DNA of 64,000 nt. Origin: Marinobacter azerbaijanicus. Its GTDB lineage: Bacteria > Pseudomonadota > Gammaproteobacteria > Pseudomonadales > Oleiphilaceae. The DNA is taken from positions 124,001-188,000 of the forward strand of contig NZ_JASSVS010000004.1 of NCBI RefSeq assembly GCF_030250645.1. The letters run 5' to 3'. How positions within the stretch are numbered: position 1 is the first letter of the stretch; every line of letters begins with the position of its first letter. Positions 18,209-29,040 of the stretch are shown here, piece by piece. The notes under the pieces were generated by a model, which worked only from the letters and a program-made list of their open reading frames with translations, made no database searches and was not told where the DNA came from. Both the position numbers and the translations under genes were made by a program.

Positions 18209-21200
18209 TCCGCTGGTTTGCCGGCCACCCTACTGCGGGCAATCTGCTGCTGATTCTGATTCTGGCGATGGGGCTGTTTGCCGCGCCCAACCTGACCCGG
18301 GAAACCTTCCCCGACTACCTGCCACCGGAAGTCAGTATTACCATGGAATACCGGGGTGCCACCGCAGCGGATGTGGAGGAAGCCATCTGCCAGCGCCTGG
18401 GTGAAGCATTGCAGCGTGTGGACTACGTGGAGGAAATCTCCTGCACTGCACGGGACAACCAGGCCCAGACCATCGCCAGCATGGCGCCCCAGGGCGATAT
18501 GGGCCGATTTCTGGATGATATCCGCACCGAAATCGAAGCCCTGACCGATCTGCCCGAGGAAGCCGAAGACCCGATTATCCGCGAGCTTTACCGCACCAGC
18601 CTGGTAGCTGCCATCGCGGGTTACGGGCCCATGAGCTTTTCCCACCTGGAGGCTTATACCAACGAGCTGGAAGACCGGCTTTTCGCCATGGATGGCATCG
18701 CCGATGTCATTCCGGTTGGCCTGTCCCAGCGTCAATGGCACATTGAGGTCTCCCGTGATCTGCTGCGACAGTATGGCCTCGGGGTGCGCGACATTGCGCG
18801 CGCCATCTCCAGCCAGAACCTGGACATGCCGCTGGGCAACATTGAAACCGATCGCCAGGACATCCAGTTGCGGTTTGTGGATGAACGGCGTTCACTGCAA
18901 GCCCTGGCCGAGATCCCCATTATCGGCGGCGAAGCCGGTGCCGTGCTCACCCTGGGCGATCTCGCCACCATTACCGAAGCCCATGAACGGGAAGAGGAGC
19001 GGGTGGAATTCAACGGCCAGCGGGCCATTATTCTGGAGATCCACAAGAACCGGCACGACGATGCCCTGCGGGTAATGGATTCGCTACAGGCCTTTGTTGA
19101 GGAAGAAAAGGCCCGCCGTGGTGGCACTGTGGAACTGGAGATTACCCAGGACATGACCTCCATCGTCCGGGACCGCTTGCAGATGCTGGTGGGCAATGGC
19201 ATCACTGGCTTGCTTCTGGTGGGCCTGGTGATGGCCCTGTTCTTCCGCCCCCGCCTTGCATTCTGGGCCCTGTTCGGCCTGCCCTCTGCCTTTGCCGGTG
19301 CTTTTCTGGTGATGGCTCTCACCGGGCTGTCCCTGAACATGATCACCCTGGTGGCTCTGCTCATGGCCATTGGTATCGTCATGGACGACTCCGTGGTGAT
19401 CACCGACAACATCGTCCAGAGCTCAACCCAGGGCTGCAGCCCGCTGGAAGCGGCGGTCAAAGGCACACAGCAAATCCTGCCCGGGGTGCTGTCGTCATTT
19501 CTCACTACGGTTTCCGTGTTCATCCCGCTTGCGTTTCTTTCAGGGGAACTGGGGGCGGTGCTGGAGGTTCTGCCGGTGGTTTTGATTGCCGCCCTGGCGG
19601 CCTCACTGATCGAAGCATTCTGGATACTTCCCCACCACCTCAAAAGTGGTCTGGGGAAAAAACGCGAGAAACCACCTTCCCGCTTCCGCACCGCGTTCGA
19701 CAATGGCTTTGAAACGGTTCGTGAAAAAGTCGGGCAATTGGCGGACAGGGCTATCCGTTTCCGCTACGTGGTATTGGCGGCCATGCTGCTGATAATCCTT
19801 GGTTCAGTCGGGCTGATGGCCGGCGGCCAGGTGCGCATGGAGGCCATGCCGGAGATTGAGGGCGATGTGCTGGAAGCCCGGGTACTGATGCCCCAGGGCA
19901 CCCCCCTGCATCAGACGCGGGCCATTACCGACCGCATCAGTTCGGCCATGCACAGCCTCAATGCGGAATACACTCCGGAACAGCCCGACCAGCAGGCCCT
20001 GGTACAGAACATTCAGACCCGCTTCAACGAGCACGTCGGGGCCGGCGAGAAAGGTGCCCATGTGGCAACCGTCATGGCTGATTTGCTGACCGCAGAGCAA
20101 CGCACTGTGGATCTGGCCACTCTGACCGACCGCTGGTACCAGGAAATCGGCGAAATTCCGGGGCTGATTGCCCTGAACATACAGGAACCCGGTTTCGGTC
20201 CGGCGGGCGTTCCCATCGAAGTCCGCCTGCAGGGCACCGATCTCGACGAACTGAAAGCCGCGGCCCGTTTTCTGGGGGATGACATCGCCAGCTACAACGG
20301 CACGTTCAACGTGTTGGATGATCTCCGCCCCGGCAAGCCCCAGCGGATTCTGACGCTGAAAGACAGCGCCCTGTCCCTTGGTCTGAATGCTGCTGAAGTC
20401 GCCAGCCAGATTCGCACCGGCCTGCTGGGAGATATCGTGGATACGGTCCAGATCGGAGACCAGCACATTGAAATCCTGGTGCGCCAGACCAGCGCTGAAC
20501 GCAACACCCGTCAGTTCCTGGAAGATACCGTAATCACCACCGGCGAGGGCCAGATGGTTCCGTTGCGGGAGGTGGCCACCATCACCGAGGAACGGCAATG
20601 GTCACAGGTCACACGCATTGACGGCCTGCGCACTGTCACCGTGTCGGCCGATGTAAACGGACGGAAAGCCAACGCTGATGCCATCGTCACTGACCTGCAG
20701 GAGCGGACATTCCCGGAGCTTCTTGATCGATGGCCAGAGATCAGCCTGCAGGTGGAGGGACAGACCGCCCGCTCGCAGGAAACCGGCCAGTCCATAGCCA
20801 GAGGGCTGTTGATCGGCCTGCTGGGGATCTTCCTGATACTGTCGTTCCAGTTCCGCAGTTACCTGGAGCCGGTCATTGTCATGCTGGCGATCCCGGTGGC
20901 CTTTATGGGAGCTGTCTGGGGCCACCTGCTCATGGGTTATAACCTGTCCATGCCCTCACTGATCGGCGCGGCCTCTCTGGCGGGTATTGTGGTCAACAAC
21001 GCCATTCTGCTGGTGCAGTTCATCAAGAGCTACCGGCAACAGGGCATGAGTGCCGGGGAAGCCGCCGGTGCTGCCAGCCGGGCCCGCTTCCGGGCTATTT
21101 TGATCACCACCAGCACCACCGTGGCCGGCCTGTTGCCCCTGCTGGCTGAAACCAGCACCCAGGCCATGGCCGTTATTCCACTGGTGATATCCGTGGTATT

Positions 21201-21306
21201 CGGTCTGTTGGTATCCACCGTTGTGATACTGGTGGCGCTGCCGGCACTTTATGCGATTCTCGAAGATCTTGGCTGGGCGAGAGCGCCCAGCCCTGACAGG
21301 CAGTAA
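18205..21306 (+). CDS. RND family efflux transporter permease
   Basis: 1033 residues from the ATG at 18205, translationally coupled to the adaptor. Twelve-helix RND layout with two periplasmic loops; the helix-4 acid pair is in IVMDDSVVITDNI and the second half has VVNNAILLVQF. The PDYLPPEVSITMEYRGATAADVEE start and the sequence as a whole resemble the broader RND group often linked to diverse small toxic compounds more than AcrB itself. A proton-driven export role is expected; the substrate is unknown. Confidence 0.93.
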   Translation: MIRWFAGHPTAGNLLLILILAMGLFAAPNLTRETFPDYLPPEVSITMEYRGATAADVEEAICQRLGEALQRVDYVEEISCTARDNQAQTIASMAPQGDMGRFLDDIRTEIEALTDLPEEAEDPIIRELYRTSLVAAIAGYGPMSFSHLEAYTNELEDRLFAMDGIADVIPVGLSQRQWHIEVSRDLLRQYGLGVRDIARAISSQNLDMPLGNIETDRQDIQLRFVDERRSLQALAEIPIIGGEAGAVLTLGDLATITEAHEREEERVEFNGQRAIILEIHKNRHDDALRVMDSLQAFVEEEKARRGGTVELEITQDMTSIVRDRLQMLVGNGITGLLLVGLVMALFFRPRLAFWALFGLPSAFAGAFLVMALTGLSLNMITLVALLMAIGIVMDDSVVITDNIVQSSTQGCSPLEAAVKGTQQILPGVLSSFLTTVSVFIPLAFLSGELGAVLEVLPVVLIAALAASLIEAFWILPHHLKSGLGKKREKPPSRFRTAFDNGFETVREKVGQLADRAIRFRYVVLAAMLLIILGSVGLMAGGQVRMEAMPEIEGDVLEARVLMPQGTPLHQTRAITDRISSAMHSLNAEYTPEQPDQQALVQNIQTRFNEHVGAGEKGAHVATVMADLLTAEQRTVDLATLTDRWYQEIGEIPGLIALNIQEPGFGPAGVPIEVRLQGTDLDELKAAARFLGDDIASYNGTFNVLDDLRPGKPQRILTLKDSALSLGLNAAEVASQIRTGLLGDIVDTVQIGDQHIEILVRQTSAERNTRQFLEDTVITTGEGQMVPLREVATITEERQWSQVTRIDGLRTVTVSADVNGRKANADAIVTDLQERTFPELLDRWPEISLQVEGQTARSQETGQSIARGLLIGLLGIFLILSFQFRSYLEPVIVMLAIPVAFMGAVWGHLLMGYNLSMPSLIGAASLAGIVVNNAILLVQFIKSYRQQGMSAGEAAGAASRARFRAILITTSTTVAGLLPLLAETSTQAMAVIPLVISVVFGLLVSTVVILVALPALYAILEDLGWARAPSPDRQ

Positions 21307-21354
21307 CTTCACTGCTAAGGTACTTTAAACCTGCAAATAAAAGGAATCATTAAA

Positions 21355-21825
21355 ATGACAGCGAGAACCGGAAAATTCCTGGCGACCCTATTATTGGGCC
21401 TGGCAGTTTCAACCAGTTCACTGGCGGCGGAACCTGTCACCCCGAAACTCACCGACAAACTGAGCCAGTTGCTGCAGAAGGAAATGAGGGCTGTGCAGGG
21501 AGGCATGGCCTCTATCCATTCCGCCATGGTCATGGGGCAACATGAGAGCGTTGCTGAAAATGCCCAACAGATCCATGACAGCTTTATCCTGCAACAGGAA
21601 CTGACCGAGCAAGATCGCAAAGACCTGATGTCAGCTGTCCCCAAGGGATTTATCAAGCTGGACAAGGAGTTTCACAAACTCGCGGCTTCACTGGCAGAAG
21701 CGGGCAGAGACAAAGACACGAAAAAACAGCAAAAGCTGTTCAACAAAATGACGGGTAACTGCATTCAGTGCCACAGCAAGTACGTATCTGACCGTTTCCC
21801 TGGCGTTAAATCCTCCGGGAACTGA
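21355..21825 (+). CDS. periplasmic c-type cytochrome, cytochrome c'-like
   Basis: 156 residues with a signal peptide ending at SSLAA. A single heme site, CIQCH, is near the C-terminus (NCIQCHSKYVSDRFPG) and the body is helical, which fits class II cytochrome c fold members. Candidate roles are electron transfer or NO binding. An AAAAGGA site precedes the ATG. It sits just after the RND operon and converges on ubiV. Confidence 0.8.
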   Translation: MTARTGKFLATLLLGLAVSTSSLAAEPVTPKLTDKLSQLLQKEMRAVQGGMASIHSAMVMGQHESVAENAQQIHDSFILQQELTEQDRKDLMSAVPKGFIKLDKEFHKLAASLAEAGRDKDTKKQQKLFNKMTGNCIQCHSKYVSDRFPGVKSSGN

Positions 21826-21831
21826 TCGGCC

Positions 21832-22722
21832 CTAGCCGACCAGGTCCATCCCCGGCTTGCCATACCAGTATCCGTTGCAGGGTGGCGCCTCCACCAGCTG
21901 CAACGGATCGGTAGCCGGGACTTCGCCGCGGCGCACCTGGTCGAAGCGTTTGACTACCTCGTCCATACCGAGGTGTTCCGGGCTCAGGCGCACCGTAGAT
22001 ACGCCCATGCGCTCCATATCCGGCAGTTCCCGCATCAGGTCATAGCGCGAACCAGACAGGGTCGAAATACCGTTCAGGCGAAACAGTTCCTGGGACTCCC
22101 GGGAACGCAACTCCATACCGTCCGGATGCTCCAGGCATCGGAACTCGCAATTGTCTTTGGGCAGATTGTAATGCCGTGCGGTAAAGCAGCGTGAGGACCA
22201 GGCCAATGGCAGGAAGCCCCAGGCAAATACTTCCGCGGGTAAGTCCAGGCCCTCTTCCTTCAGCCCCCTGATGAGCTGGTCCAGCGTTTCCCTCCCCAGC
22301 TCCACCGGCAGGTTCCAGCCCTTCAGACCCTGTCGTGCCAACACCTTGAGCGTGGCTACGTTGTAGATGTTCATGGACGGCCCGGAGATAAACGGAATCC
22401 TGTTCCGAACGGCCACCTGCAGGGCACTCTGGTCGTTGGCTTCAACCGCGAACTCATGCTGATCACAGATCCTGCGCAGGCGGCGTAAATCGGCTTCTGA
22501 CTCGATCAGGGTCTGGGACGACAGCACCACCTCCTTTCCGCAGGCCTTGAGATCACGGGCCAGATCAAACCAGTCATCTGGCTTCAGTTCCCGCCGGCGG
22601 GAGCACACGGCCTCGCCCAGATAGATGGTATCTACCGGCCACTCGGCGGCCTTGCCATAGAAATCAAAAACACTTTGCTTGGACCAGAACCACAGAATCG
22701 GGCCCAGGGATAACTTCATCAT
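21832..22722 (-). CDS. ubiV: O2-independent ubiquinone hydroxylation protein UbiV
   Basis: 296 residues of the U32 family. The four cysteines expected to bind a 4Fe-4S cluster in E. coli UbiV are present: one in EAVCSRRREL and three in SSRCFTARH, KDNCEFRC. UbiU and UbiV form a heterodimer that hydroxylates ubiquinone precursors without oxygen. It begins 12 bp after ubiU, so the two form an operon. The third partner, UbiT, is not in this window. Confidence 0.93.
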   Translation of the reverse strand: MMKLSLGPILWFWSKQSVFDFYGKAAEWPVDTIYLGEAVCSRRRELKPDDWFDLARDLKACGKEVVLSSQTLIESEADLRRLRRICDQHEFAVEANDQSALQVAVRNRIPFISGPSMNIYNVATLKVLARQGLKGWNLPVELGRETLDQLIRGLKEEGLDLPAEVFAWGFLPLAWSSRCFTARHYNLPKDNCEFRCLEHPDGMELRSRESQELFRLNGISTLSGSRYDLMRELPDMERMGVSTVRLSPEHLGMDEVVKRFDQVRRGEVPATDPLQLVEAPPCNGYWYGKPGMDLVG

Positions 22723-22734
22723 AATCGGAAGAAC

Positions 22735-23730
22735 CTATTTCCACTTGCGATGGTAAGCGCCCAGGGTGGTCAACCCACCCTCGGACAAGCCCGAAAGGGT
22801 GTTTCTCCAGGCCGGATCAACTTTATAGTCGTTCTGCCGGGCTTCCAGGTTATCCAGGGCATGGCGCCAGGTGCGGGCTACATCGGCAATGTAAGCTGGA
22901 CTGCGTTGACGGCCTTCAATTTTCACCGCGCTGATACCCAGTTCCTTCAGTTTCGGCAACATATCCAGAGTGCTAAGGCTGACCGGCTCTTCGATGGCGT
23001 GATAAACACTGCCTTCAACCTCGAATCGGCCTTTGCACAAGGTGGGATAACCGGCAGATTCTCCCGGGCCGTAACGGTCAATCAGAACATCGTTCAGACG
23101 CGACTCCAGCCCCTGCGGAGTCTCCTGCCAGCGCACAGCCTTGGCCGGCGAGCAGGCACCACGGGTATTGGGAGATTCGTCCGTCAGATAGGAAGAAAGG
23201 TAACAACGACCTTCCGCCATGATGCACAGGCTGCCAAAGGCGAAGACTTCCAGCTCAACCGGGCTGCGTTTTGCAACACCGCGGACCTGGTCCAGGGAAA
23301 GCACCCGGGGTAACACGGCCCGGCGGATATCAAAGTTGTCCTTGTAGAACGACAGGGCTTCATAACTGGTGGCGGAGCCCTGGACAGACAGGTGCCGGGG
23401 GATATGCGGGTATTTGTTGGCGGCGTAGTCCAGCAGGCCCATATCGGCCAGGATAATGGCATCCACACCCAGGGCCGCCGCGCGGTCTACTGCCCCTTTC
23501 CATTGTACCCAGCCATCGGGTTGCGGATAGGTGTTGATAGCACTGAACACACGGCAGCCACGCGCATGGGCGTATTCAATGCCTTCTGCCGCGCGCTTGT
23601 CGTTGAAGTTAAGCCCTGCAAACTGGCGGGCATTGGTGCTGTCGCGGAAGCCGAAATAGACCGCATCCGCCCCATTGTCCACGGCTGTTTTCAGAGCCGG
23701 AAGGCTGCCGGCCGGGCATACGAGTTCCAT
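22735..23730 (-). CDS. ubiU: O2-independent ubiquinone hydroxylation protein UbiU
   Basis: 331 residues, the same length as E. coli UbiU, from the ATG at 23730 with a TGGAG site; a GTG 12 bp upstream is less likely. U32 peptidase-like fold; the cluster cysteines are in FGSLCIMAEGRC, TRGACSPAKA and PTLCKGRF. Partner of UbiV. An FNR/Anr-like box lies about 63 bp upstream of the start, consistent with induction at low oxygen. Confidence 0.94.
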   Translation of the reverse strand: MELVCPAGSLPALKTAVDNGADAVYFGFRDSTNARQFAGLNFNDKRAAEGIEYAHARGCRVFSAINTYPQPDGWVQWKGAVDRAAALGVDAIILADMGLLDYAANKYPHIPRHLSVQGSATSYEALSFYKDNFDIRRAVLPRVLSLDQVRGVAKRSPVELEVFAFGSLCIMAEGRCYLSSYLTDESPNTRGACSPAKAVRWQETPQGLESRLNDVLIDRYGPGESAGYPTLCKGRFEVEGSVYHAIEEPVSLSTLDMLPKLKELGISAVKIEGRQRSPAYIADVARTWRHALDNLEARQNDYKVDPAWRNTLSGLSEGGLTTLGAYHRKWK

Positions 23731-23786
23731 GGCATTCTCCACTGCAAGGGTGCCGCTAGCTTACCGCTACACCTGCGGGAAGTGCC

Positions 23787-23800
23787 TTGACCTTTATCAG
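23787..23800 (-). promoter_or_regulatory. FNR/Anr-like box upstream of ubiUV
   Basis: TTGACCTTTATCAG matches TTGAT-N4-ATCAA at 8 of 10 positions. Centred at 23793.5, it would act at -41.5 of a start near 23752. The -10 region there (TAAGCT) is poor, as is common for activator-dependent promoters. Confidence 0.5.
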
Positions 23801-23827
23801 CGTGAGATTCGTCTCCGGCTAGCGAAC

Positions 23828-24034
23828 CTATTTCTTGCCGAAGAATTCCTTGACCTGCTTTTCAGCCTCATCGCGGGTGACGGCGTACCGCTCTTGCACC
23901 AGGCCCACAAGTTTTTCCTGTCGCCCTTCTGCCTCTAGCAACTCGTCTTCAGTCAGTTTTCCCCAGTATTGCTTGGCTTTGCCAACCTGTTGTTTCCACT
24001 TGGCTTTCATTTCGTCTGCACTGAACAAGCTCAT
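23828..24034 (-). CDS. CsbD family stress protein
   Basis: 68 residues from the ATG at 24034, with an AAAGGAG site. The core WKQQVGKAKQYWGKLTEDELLEAEG and the repeated GK/DE pattern match CsbD-like proteins (E. coli YjbJ), small abundant proteins induced by general stress and of unknown mechanism. Very hydrophilic, no signal peptide. It is divergent from the second chemoreceptor gene and sits upstream of ubiUV on the same strand. Confidence 0.85.
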   Translation of the reverse strand: MSLFSADEMKAKWKQQVGKAKQYWGKLTEDELLEAEGRQEKLVGLVQERYAVTRDEAEKQVKEFFGKK

Positions 24035-24218
24035 GATCAAGACTCCTTTGTTGGTGGTTTCACAGAAGAGACTAACGTGCGACAAAATACTGGTCTGTTC
24101 ACTAACACGCTAAAGGTCGAAATACCTCTGTAGCGGTACTTATGGCGGGACTGATAATGGAATAAAGCTACCTATTCTTCTATTACTTTAAGGCAATAGT
24201 ACACTTTCTGCACACCAT

Positions 24219-24224
24219 TATAAT
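24219..24224 (+). promoter_or_regulatory. perfect -10 hexamer before the second chemoreceptor gene
   Basis: TATAAT, 32 bp before the ATG at 24257. The region where a -35 box should be (AGTACA, 24198-24203) is weak and has a 15-bp spacer. The rest of the 222-bp gap shows nothing else that I recognise. Confidence 0.4.
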
Positions 24225-24256
24225 TGTTGCTTTCCCTAACTAACCAAGTGGCAATT

Positions 24257-26293
24257 ATGAACCTTATCAACAATCTTTCAATGCGAGGCAAACTTGTTAC
24301 TTTGGTGGTGCCTGCGCTGCTTGTCATTATGTACTTCGCCTTTAAGAGCATTGAACTGAACTACAGCGAACTGAGCGACATGCGCCAATTGCGCTCCATG
24401 GTAGAACTGGCGGAAGCTGGTGATCCCCTGACCGAGACACTGCAGAAGGAGCGCGGTCGATCTGCTGTATTCTTTGCTAGCCAACCAGGTAGTGATGCCG
24501 CCCGCCAGGCCAAGGGCAAGTTGGAAGAGCAACGGCGGCAAACTGACACCCGTATTTTGGACTATCGCAAAAAAATCAATGCCCTAATGGCTGAAACAAG
24601 CTTTGATAGCAGTGTCGAAGCAAGCGTGCAGTCTGTCAGCCAGGGACTGAAGAATCTCGAGTCCCTGCGCAGCTCTGTGGACAGCCGGAGCATAACCGCC
24701 GGTGAATCAGCCTCGCGATATACCACCATGATTATGGCGATGGTTGATCAGATTCCCCTAATCATTCGCCATTCAACCGATGCAGGGTTGACCCGCGAAG
24801 TAAACGCCTACTATGCACTTTCTGGAGTTGCCGAAATGGCCGGCCGGGAACGCGCGACAGGCGCCTCATTGATTCGCAGTGGCGACTTTGATCTGCCCTA
24901 CGTGCGCCAGGTTGCCAATCTTGGCGGACAACAGGAAGCCTATTTCGCGCAAGCCCTGGCGATGCTTCCGTCCAATTCTTCCCTGCGCGCGACTATGGAA
25001 AAGCAGACATCTAACCCTGTCAGTCAGTCCCTGGAAGAAAAACGCAGAACCCTGTTCAGCAACCCATCCGGCATGCATGCACTGAGCGCGGCAGACTGGT
25101 TCACAACCACCACCCAGCGCATCGGGAACCTGAACCAGGTGCGGACGGAAATGCTGTCTCAGGTTAGGGACGTGGCTACTGAAGGCGTTACCGATGCCCG
25201 TAATAGCCTGATAATTGCATCGGGAATTGCCGCAGCCGCAGTCTTGACCGTTCTACTGCTGGTGCTGTTCATTATCAGGGCCATTAACCGTCAGGTCGCC
25301 GAACTTCTTGCAGCCGTTCAGTTTGTGATGGATAACAAAGACCTAACTCGTCAGGTGTCCATTTCCAGCGACGACGAAGTAGGCGTTATCGGCAAGGCCA
25401 TCAATGAACTGTTCGGCCGTTTCGGCAGTGCCCTCCAGCACATTGACAGGGCCAGCATCCAGTTGGCAACAGCCACCGAAGAGACCAGTTCCACGGCGGA
25501 CCAGAATGCCCGCCAAGTAAAAAGTCAGCAGCAACAGATCGAGCAGGTTGCCGCTGCAACCGAGGAGATGTCTGCCACTTCTGAGGAGATATCCCGCAAT
25601 ACCCAGCAAGTCGCCGATGCCGCCAACAGCGCAATGGAAAAGAGCAGAACCGGCGAGGAGGTATTGCACGGTAGTGTGAGCAGAATTCGTTCCCTGGCCA
25701 CCTCGGTGCAGGAAGTGAACAAGGTGATCGAGGAACTTGAACGCCGCGGCTCCACCATCAGCGATGTGGTGGATGTGATTCGCCAGGTGGCGGATCAGAC
25801 CAATCTGCTCGCCCTGAATGCCGCCATCGAAGCCGCCCGTGCAGGAGAGCATGGCCGTGGTTTTGCTGTGGTCGCCGATGAGGTGCGTACTCTCGCCCGG
25901 CAAACCCATGAGTCCACCACCAAAATTGAAGATATCATCAACGGCTTCAAGGATATCACTGATAGCGCCAGCCGCTCCATTACCGCCAGCCACAAACTGG
26001 CCAGTGAAACCAGTGAGCAGGCCTCGGAACTGGAACAGACGTTTGCTGACATCCTTGGCGACATAAGCCGTATCTCTGACATGGCTTCCCAGATTGCCAC
26101 TGCCTCTGAGGAACAGGTGTCAGTGACACGAGAGCTTGCCGGCAATATGGAGTCCGTCAGTGAATCGGCCATTCTGACGCTGACCGGTTCTCAGGAGATC
26201 ACCCAGGTAACCGGCGAACAGGCGCGGCTCGCGCGCCAGCTTCAGGACTTGGCTAATGAGTTCAGAGTCCATGAGCTGGCCTACCAAAGTTGA
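24257..26293 (+). CDS. methyl-accepting chemotaxis protein with NIT-like sensor
   Basis: 678 residues from the ATG at 24257. Membrane helices near residues 13-30 and 323-346 flank a helical periplasmic domain with [13 protein letters not shown], very close to the NIT-domain motif LQKERGxSA, and a second [13 protein letters not shown] segment. HAMP and a full signalling domain ([20 protein letters not shown]) follow. Nitrate/nitrite is the family ligand but is not proven here. The stop overlaps the next gene by 4 bp (TTGA), so the pair is translationally coupled. Confidence 0.92.
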   Translation: MNLINNLSMRGKLVTLVVPALLVIMYFAFKSIELNYSELSDMRQLRSMVELAEAGDPLTETLQKERGRSAVFFASQPGSDAARQAKGKLEEQRRQTDTRILDYRKKINALMAETSFDSSVEASVQSVSQGLKNLESLRSSVDSRSITAGESASRYTTMIMAMVDQIPLIIRHSTDAGLTREVNAYYALSGVAEMAGRERATGASLIRSGDFDLPYVRQVANLGGQQEAYFAQALAMLPSNSSLRATMEKQTSNPVSQSLEEKRRTLFSNPSGMHALSAADWFTTTTQRIGNLNQVRTEMLSQVRDVATEGVTDARNSLIIASGIAAAAVLTVLLLVLFIIRAINRQVAELLAAVQFVMDNKDLTRQVSISSDDEVGVIGKAINELFGRFGSALQHIDRASIQLATATEETSSTADQNARQVKSQQQQIEQVAAATEEMSATSEEISRNTQQVADAANSAMEKSRTGEEVLHGSVSRIRSLATSVQEVNKVIEELERRGSTISDVVDVIRQVADQTNLLALNAAIEAARAGEHGRGFAVVADEVRTLARQTHESTTKIEDIINGFKDITDSASRSITASHKLASETSEQASELEQTFADILGDISRISDMASQIATASEEQVSVTRELAGNMESVSESAILTLTGSQEITQVTGEQARLARQLQDLANEFRVHELAYQS

Positions 26294-29019
26294 AGAAGCC
26301 AAGCCACCTCGCAGAGAAACTGCTGGAGGAATTTGACCGGCTGCCGCTGTCTGTCAGATTCCTGCTGGCACTTATACTACCGGTGATCGCCATCATCTGG
26401 ATGTCCGTCTCTCGTGGGATTGATCTTTACCAGACAGTCGACAATATGAAACAACTGGAGCGCAATACCAACCTTGCTGTAGAAGCAGGCCTGCTGGTTG
26501 GATCCGTGCAGAGTGAGAGGGGCCTCAGCGCCATCTATCTTGATGGACTTAATGCCATTCAGGTACAGCAGTTGGAGCCTGCCCGCAGGGAAACTGATAA
26601 ATTCCTCGGCTCCTTTCAGAGCACGCTGACCGCCCCCATGAACCAGCAGCAACCTTCCGGTTTTGCTCTTGCTTTCAGTGACATCGGCCGGAGTCTTGCA
26701 AAGCTTCCGGAGATCCGGCAACGCATTGATTTCCGGCAGGTCTCCGCTGACGATATGCTGCTGTATTACACCCGGCATATCGAAAGAATCAACGGACTGA
26801 TCACGCGACTATCAGGTCAGGCCGATAACGCCCAGATAGCGAGAAAGCTCAACGCCTATTTCATTCTCATCCGGTTAAAGGAGCTCCTTGGAAAGGAGCG
26901 GTTAATTATATCCCGGGCACTAGCCACCACAAAGCTAACAGAGGAACAGCTAGGGACATTGCACCGTCTCTCCGGAGGGCAACAGACTGCATTGATCAGC
27001 TTCCAAAGTCAGGTCAATACAGCTGACCTCGCCTTGTCCCTATCCCTTGAATCAGCTGCGAAAGATTTTCGTGATCAGCTCTTCAGTCCAACCGGCAGGC
27101 AACTTCTTATGGCAGGGACCTCGCCGGAACGATGGTTTAACTGGCAGTCTGAACGGATGCAGAAAATTGGCCCGGTCGAGAACGAGCTTGTCAAGACCAT
27201 TCTGACAGACACCCACGAAAAACTGGCCGCGGCACAATATGAGTTGTGGCGATATGTCATCATTTCGCCGCTGATACTAATGGCCGCGCTTACCCTCACT
27301 TTTCTCATTTTTCGGCACATCAAGGCCCGTTTTCAGCTTACCGAGGCAGTCTTCGAACACACCAACGACAGTATTATTGTTACCGATGCCCGGGCACGGA
27401 TTGTAGAGGTAAACAATGCGTTCAGCCGTATTACTGGTTATACCCGCGCCGAAGCCTTGGGTAAAAACCCCAGCATACTGAAATCAGGGCGGCAGGATCA
27501 TAACTCCTATAAAACATTCTGGCGTGAACTGAAGCAACACGGAACCTGGCAGGGCGAGCTCTGGAATCGCCGGAAAAACGGCGAGCTCTATGCCGAACTC
27601 ACCACCATCAATGAAATCAGAAACCGTCATGGAAGCACTCGCTACTACGTTGCCGTCTCTTTCGACACAACTGATCGGGCATTCGAGCATCAGCGGCAAC
27701 TGGAATATCGATCCTATCATGACCCTCTAACCGGGCTACCCAACCAGATGTTGCTCAGAGACCGCCTGGAGCATGCTCTTCATCTGTCAAAGCGGGAAGA
27801 CAAGCAGATTATTCTGGCTTGTCTCGACTTGGACCATCTCAAGCAGATTAATGATCAATTCGGGTATGCCTTCGGTGATGAGGTGCTGGTGCTTGTAAGC
27901 AAGCGCCTCCGTTCGCTACTCCGGGACGGTGACTCGCTCGCTCGTACTGGAGGCGATGAATTTTTTCTGGTGATTGAAGCACTCGACGCGCCAGACCAGG
28001 CAGCTCAGGTGCTTGAGCGAGTAGAGCAAGAGCTATCTGAACCGTTTGTGCTCCACGGCCATTCTGTGACTCTGACCGCCAGCATCGGTGCTACGGTCTT
28101 CCCCTCAGACACAGGTGATGCTGACGCTCTGATTCGCCATGCAACACAGGCGCTCCACCAGTCCAAGCACAATGGCCGTTCTTGCCTAAGTTGGTATGAC
28201 TCGCAGAACGGACATAATCAAAACCTACTATCTCTATTAATCCGGCGACTTGAGAGAGCTATCACCAGCAATGAACTGCGCCTTTACTACCAGCCTAAAG
28301 TAAACATGGTGACCGGCGAACTGCTGGGACTGGAAGCGTTGCTTCGCTGGCAAGACCCTGTTCGAGGCCTGGTGCCACCGGGAGAATTCCTGCCACGCAT
28401 TGAACAGCATCCATTCTCCATCATGATAGGAAACTGGGTAATTGAAACTGCCATCTCCCGGATTGAGCAATGGAAATCCGCAGGTATTAATGTAAAAGTA
28501 AGCGTAAACGTAAATGCACTGCAGCTGCTTGACCCGGGGTTCACTGAATCTCTGGATGCGTGCATCCGGCGGCATCCCGGATTTGACCCTGGCAGCCTGG
28601 AGCTGGAAATTCTTGAAAGCGTTGCGATAAACGATATCCAGCGGGCGGGAGAAGTACTGAGCGAATGCCAGAACCTGGGTGTCAGCATTTCGCTGGATGA
28701 TTTCGGTACAGGCTTTTCGTCTCTCGAGTATCTCAAGCGGTTGCCGGCAGATAGCCTGAAAATAGACCAGACCTTTGTTCGTGATATGGAGAATGATGCA
28801 GGCGACAGGGCGATCGTCAGAGGCATTATCGGCCTGGCAACCGCTTTCAGCTTCGACGTCATTGCAGAAGGCGTTGAAACTGAGGAGCAGGGCAGCACCC
28901 TGATCTCCATGGGCTGCATCAACGCCCAAGGCTTCGGGATTGCCCGGCCCATGCCTCCAGAGGAGTTCGTGTCGTGGATGGAGGCATGGGAACCACCGGC
29001 AACCTGGCAGGTACGGTAA
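26290..29019 (+). CDS. NIT-like/PAS-GGDEF-EAL c-di-GMP protein
   Basis: 909 residues, starting at a TTG inside the stop codon of the chemoreceptor gene; no ATG lies before the first membrane helix. Helices near 20-40 and 315-335 enclose a periplasmic domain with [15 protein letters not shown], again NIT-like and matching the partner chemoreceptor. Then PAS ([20 protein letters not shown]), GGDEF (RTGGDEFF) and EAL ([17 protein letters not shown]), with both catalytic motifs intact. It probably translates the same periplasmic signal into c-di-GMP levels. Confidence 0.9.
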   Translation: MKKPSHLAEKLLEEFDRLPLSVRFLLALILPVIAIIWMSVSRGIDLYQTVDNMKQLERNTNLAVEAGLLVGSVQSERGLSAIYLDGLNAIQVQQLEPARRETDKFLGSFQSTLTAPMNQQQPSGFALAFSDIGRSLAKLPEIRQRIDFRQVSADDMLLYYTRHIERINGLITRLSGQADNAQIARKLNAYFILIRLKELLGKERLIISRALATTKLTEEQLGTLHRLSGGQQTALISFQSQVNTADLALSLSLESAAKDFRDQLFSPTGRQLLMAGTSPERWFNWQSERMQKIGPVENELVKTILTDTHEKLAAAQYELWRYVIISPLILMAALTLTFLIFRHIKARFQLTEAVFEHTNDSIIVTDARARIVEVNNAFSRITGYTRAEALGKNPSILKSGRQDHNSYKTFWRELKQHGTWQGELWNRRKNGELYAELTTINEIRNRHGSTRYYVAVSFDTTDRAFEHQRQLEYRSYHDPLTGLPNQMLLRDRLEHALHLSKREDKQIILACLDLDHLKQINDQFGYAFGDEVLVLVSKRLRSLLRDGDSLARTGGDEFFLVIEALDAPDQAAQVLERVEQELSEPFVLHGHSVTLTASIGATVFPSDTGDADALIRHATQALHQSKHNGRSCLSWYDSQNGHNQNLLSLLIRRLERAITSNELRLYYQPKVNMVTGELLGLEALLRWQDPVRGLVPPGEFLPRIEQHPFSIMIGNWVIETAISRIEQWKSAGINVKVSVNVNALQLLDPGFTESLDACIRRHPGFDPGSLELEILESVAINDIQRAGEVLSECQNLGVSISLDDFGTGFSSLEYLKRLPADSLKIDQTFVRDMENDAGDRAIVRGIIGLATAFSFDVIAEGVETEEQGSTLISMGCINAQGFGIARPMPPEEFVSWMEAWEPPATWQVR

Positions 29020-29040
29020 TCCCGGCTTCACCGGCGCGTT

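Noticed and set aside
18732..19703. Long antisense frame inside the RND pump gene, and another at 19804-20598
   Set aside because: Low-complexity Ser/Arg-rich products without ribosome sites; they mirror the codon pattern of the pump gene.
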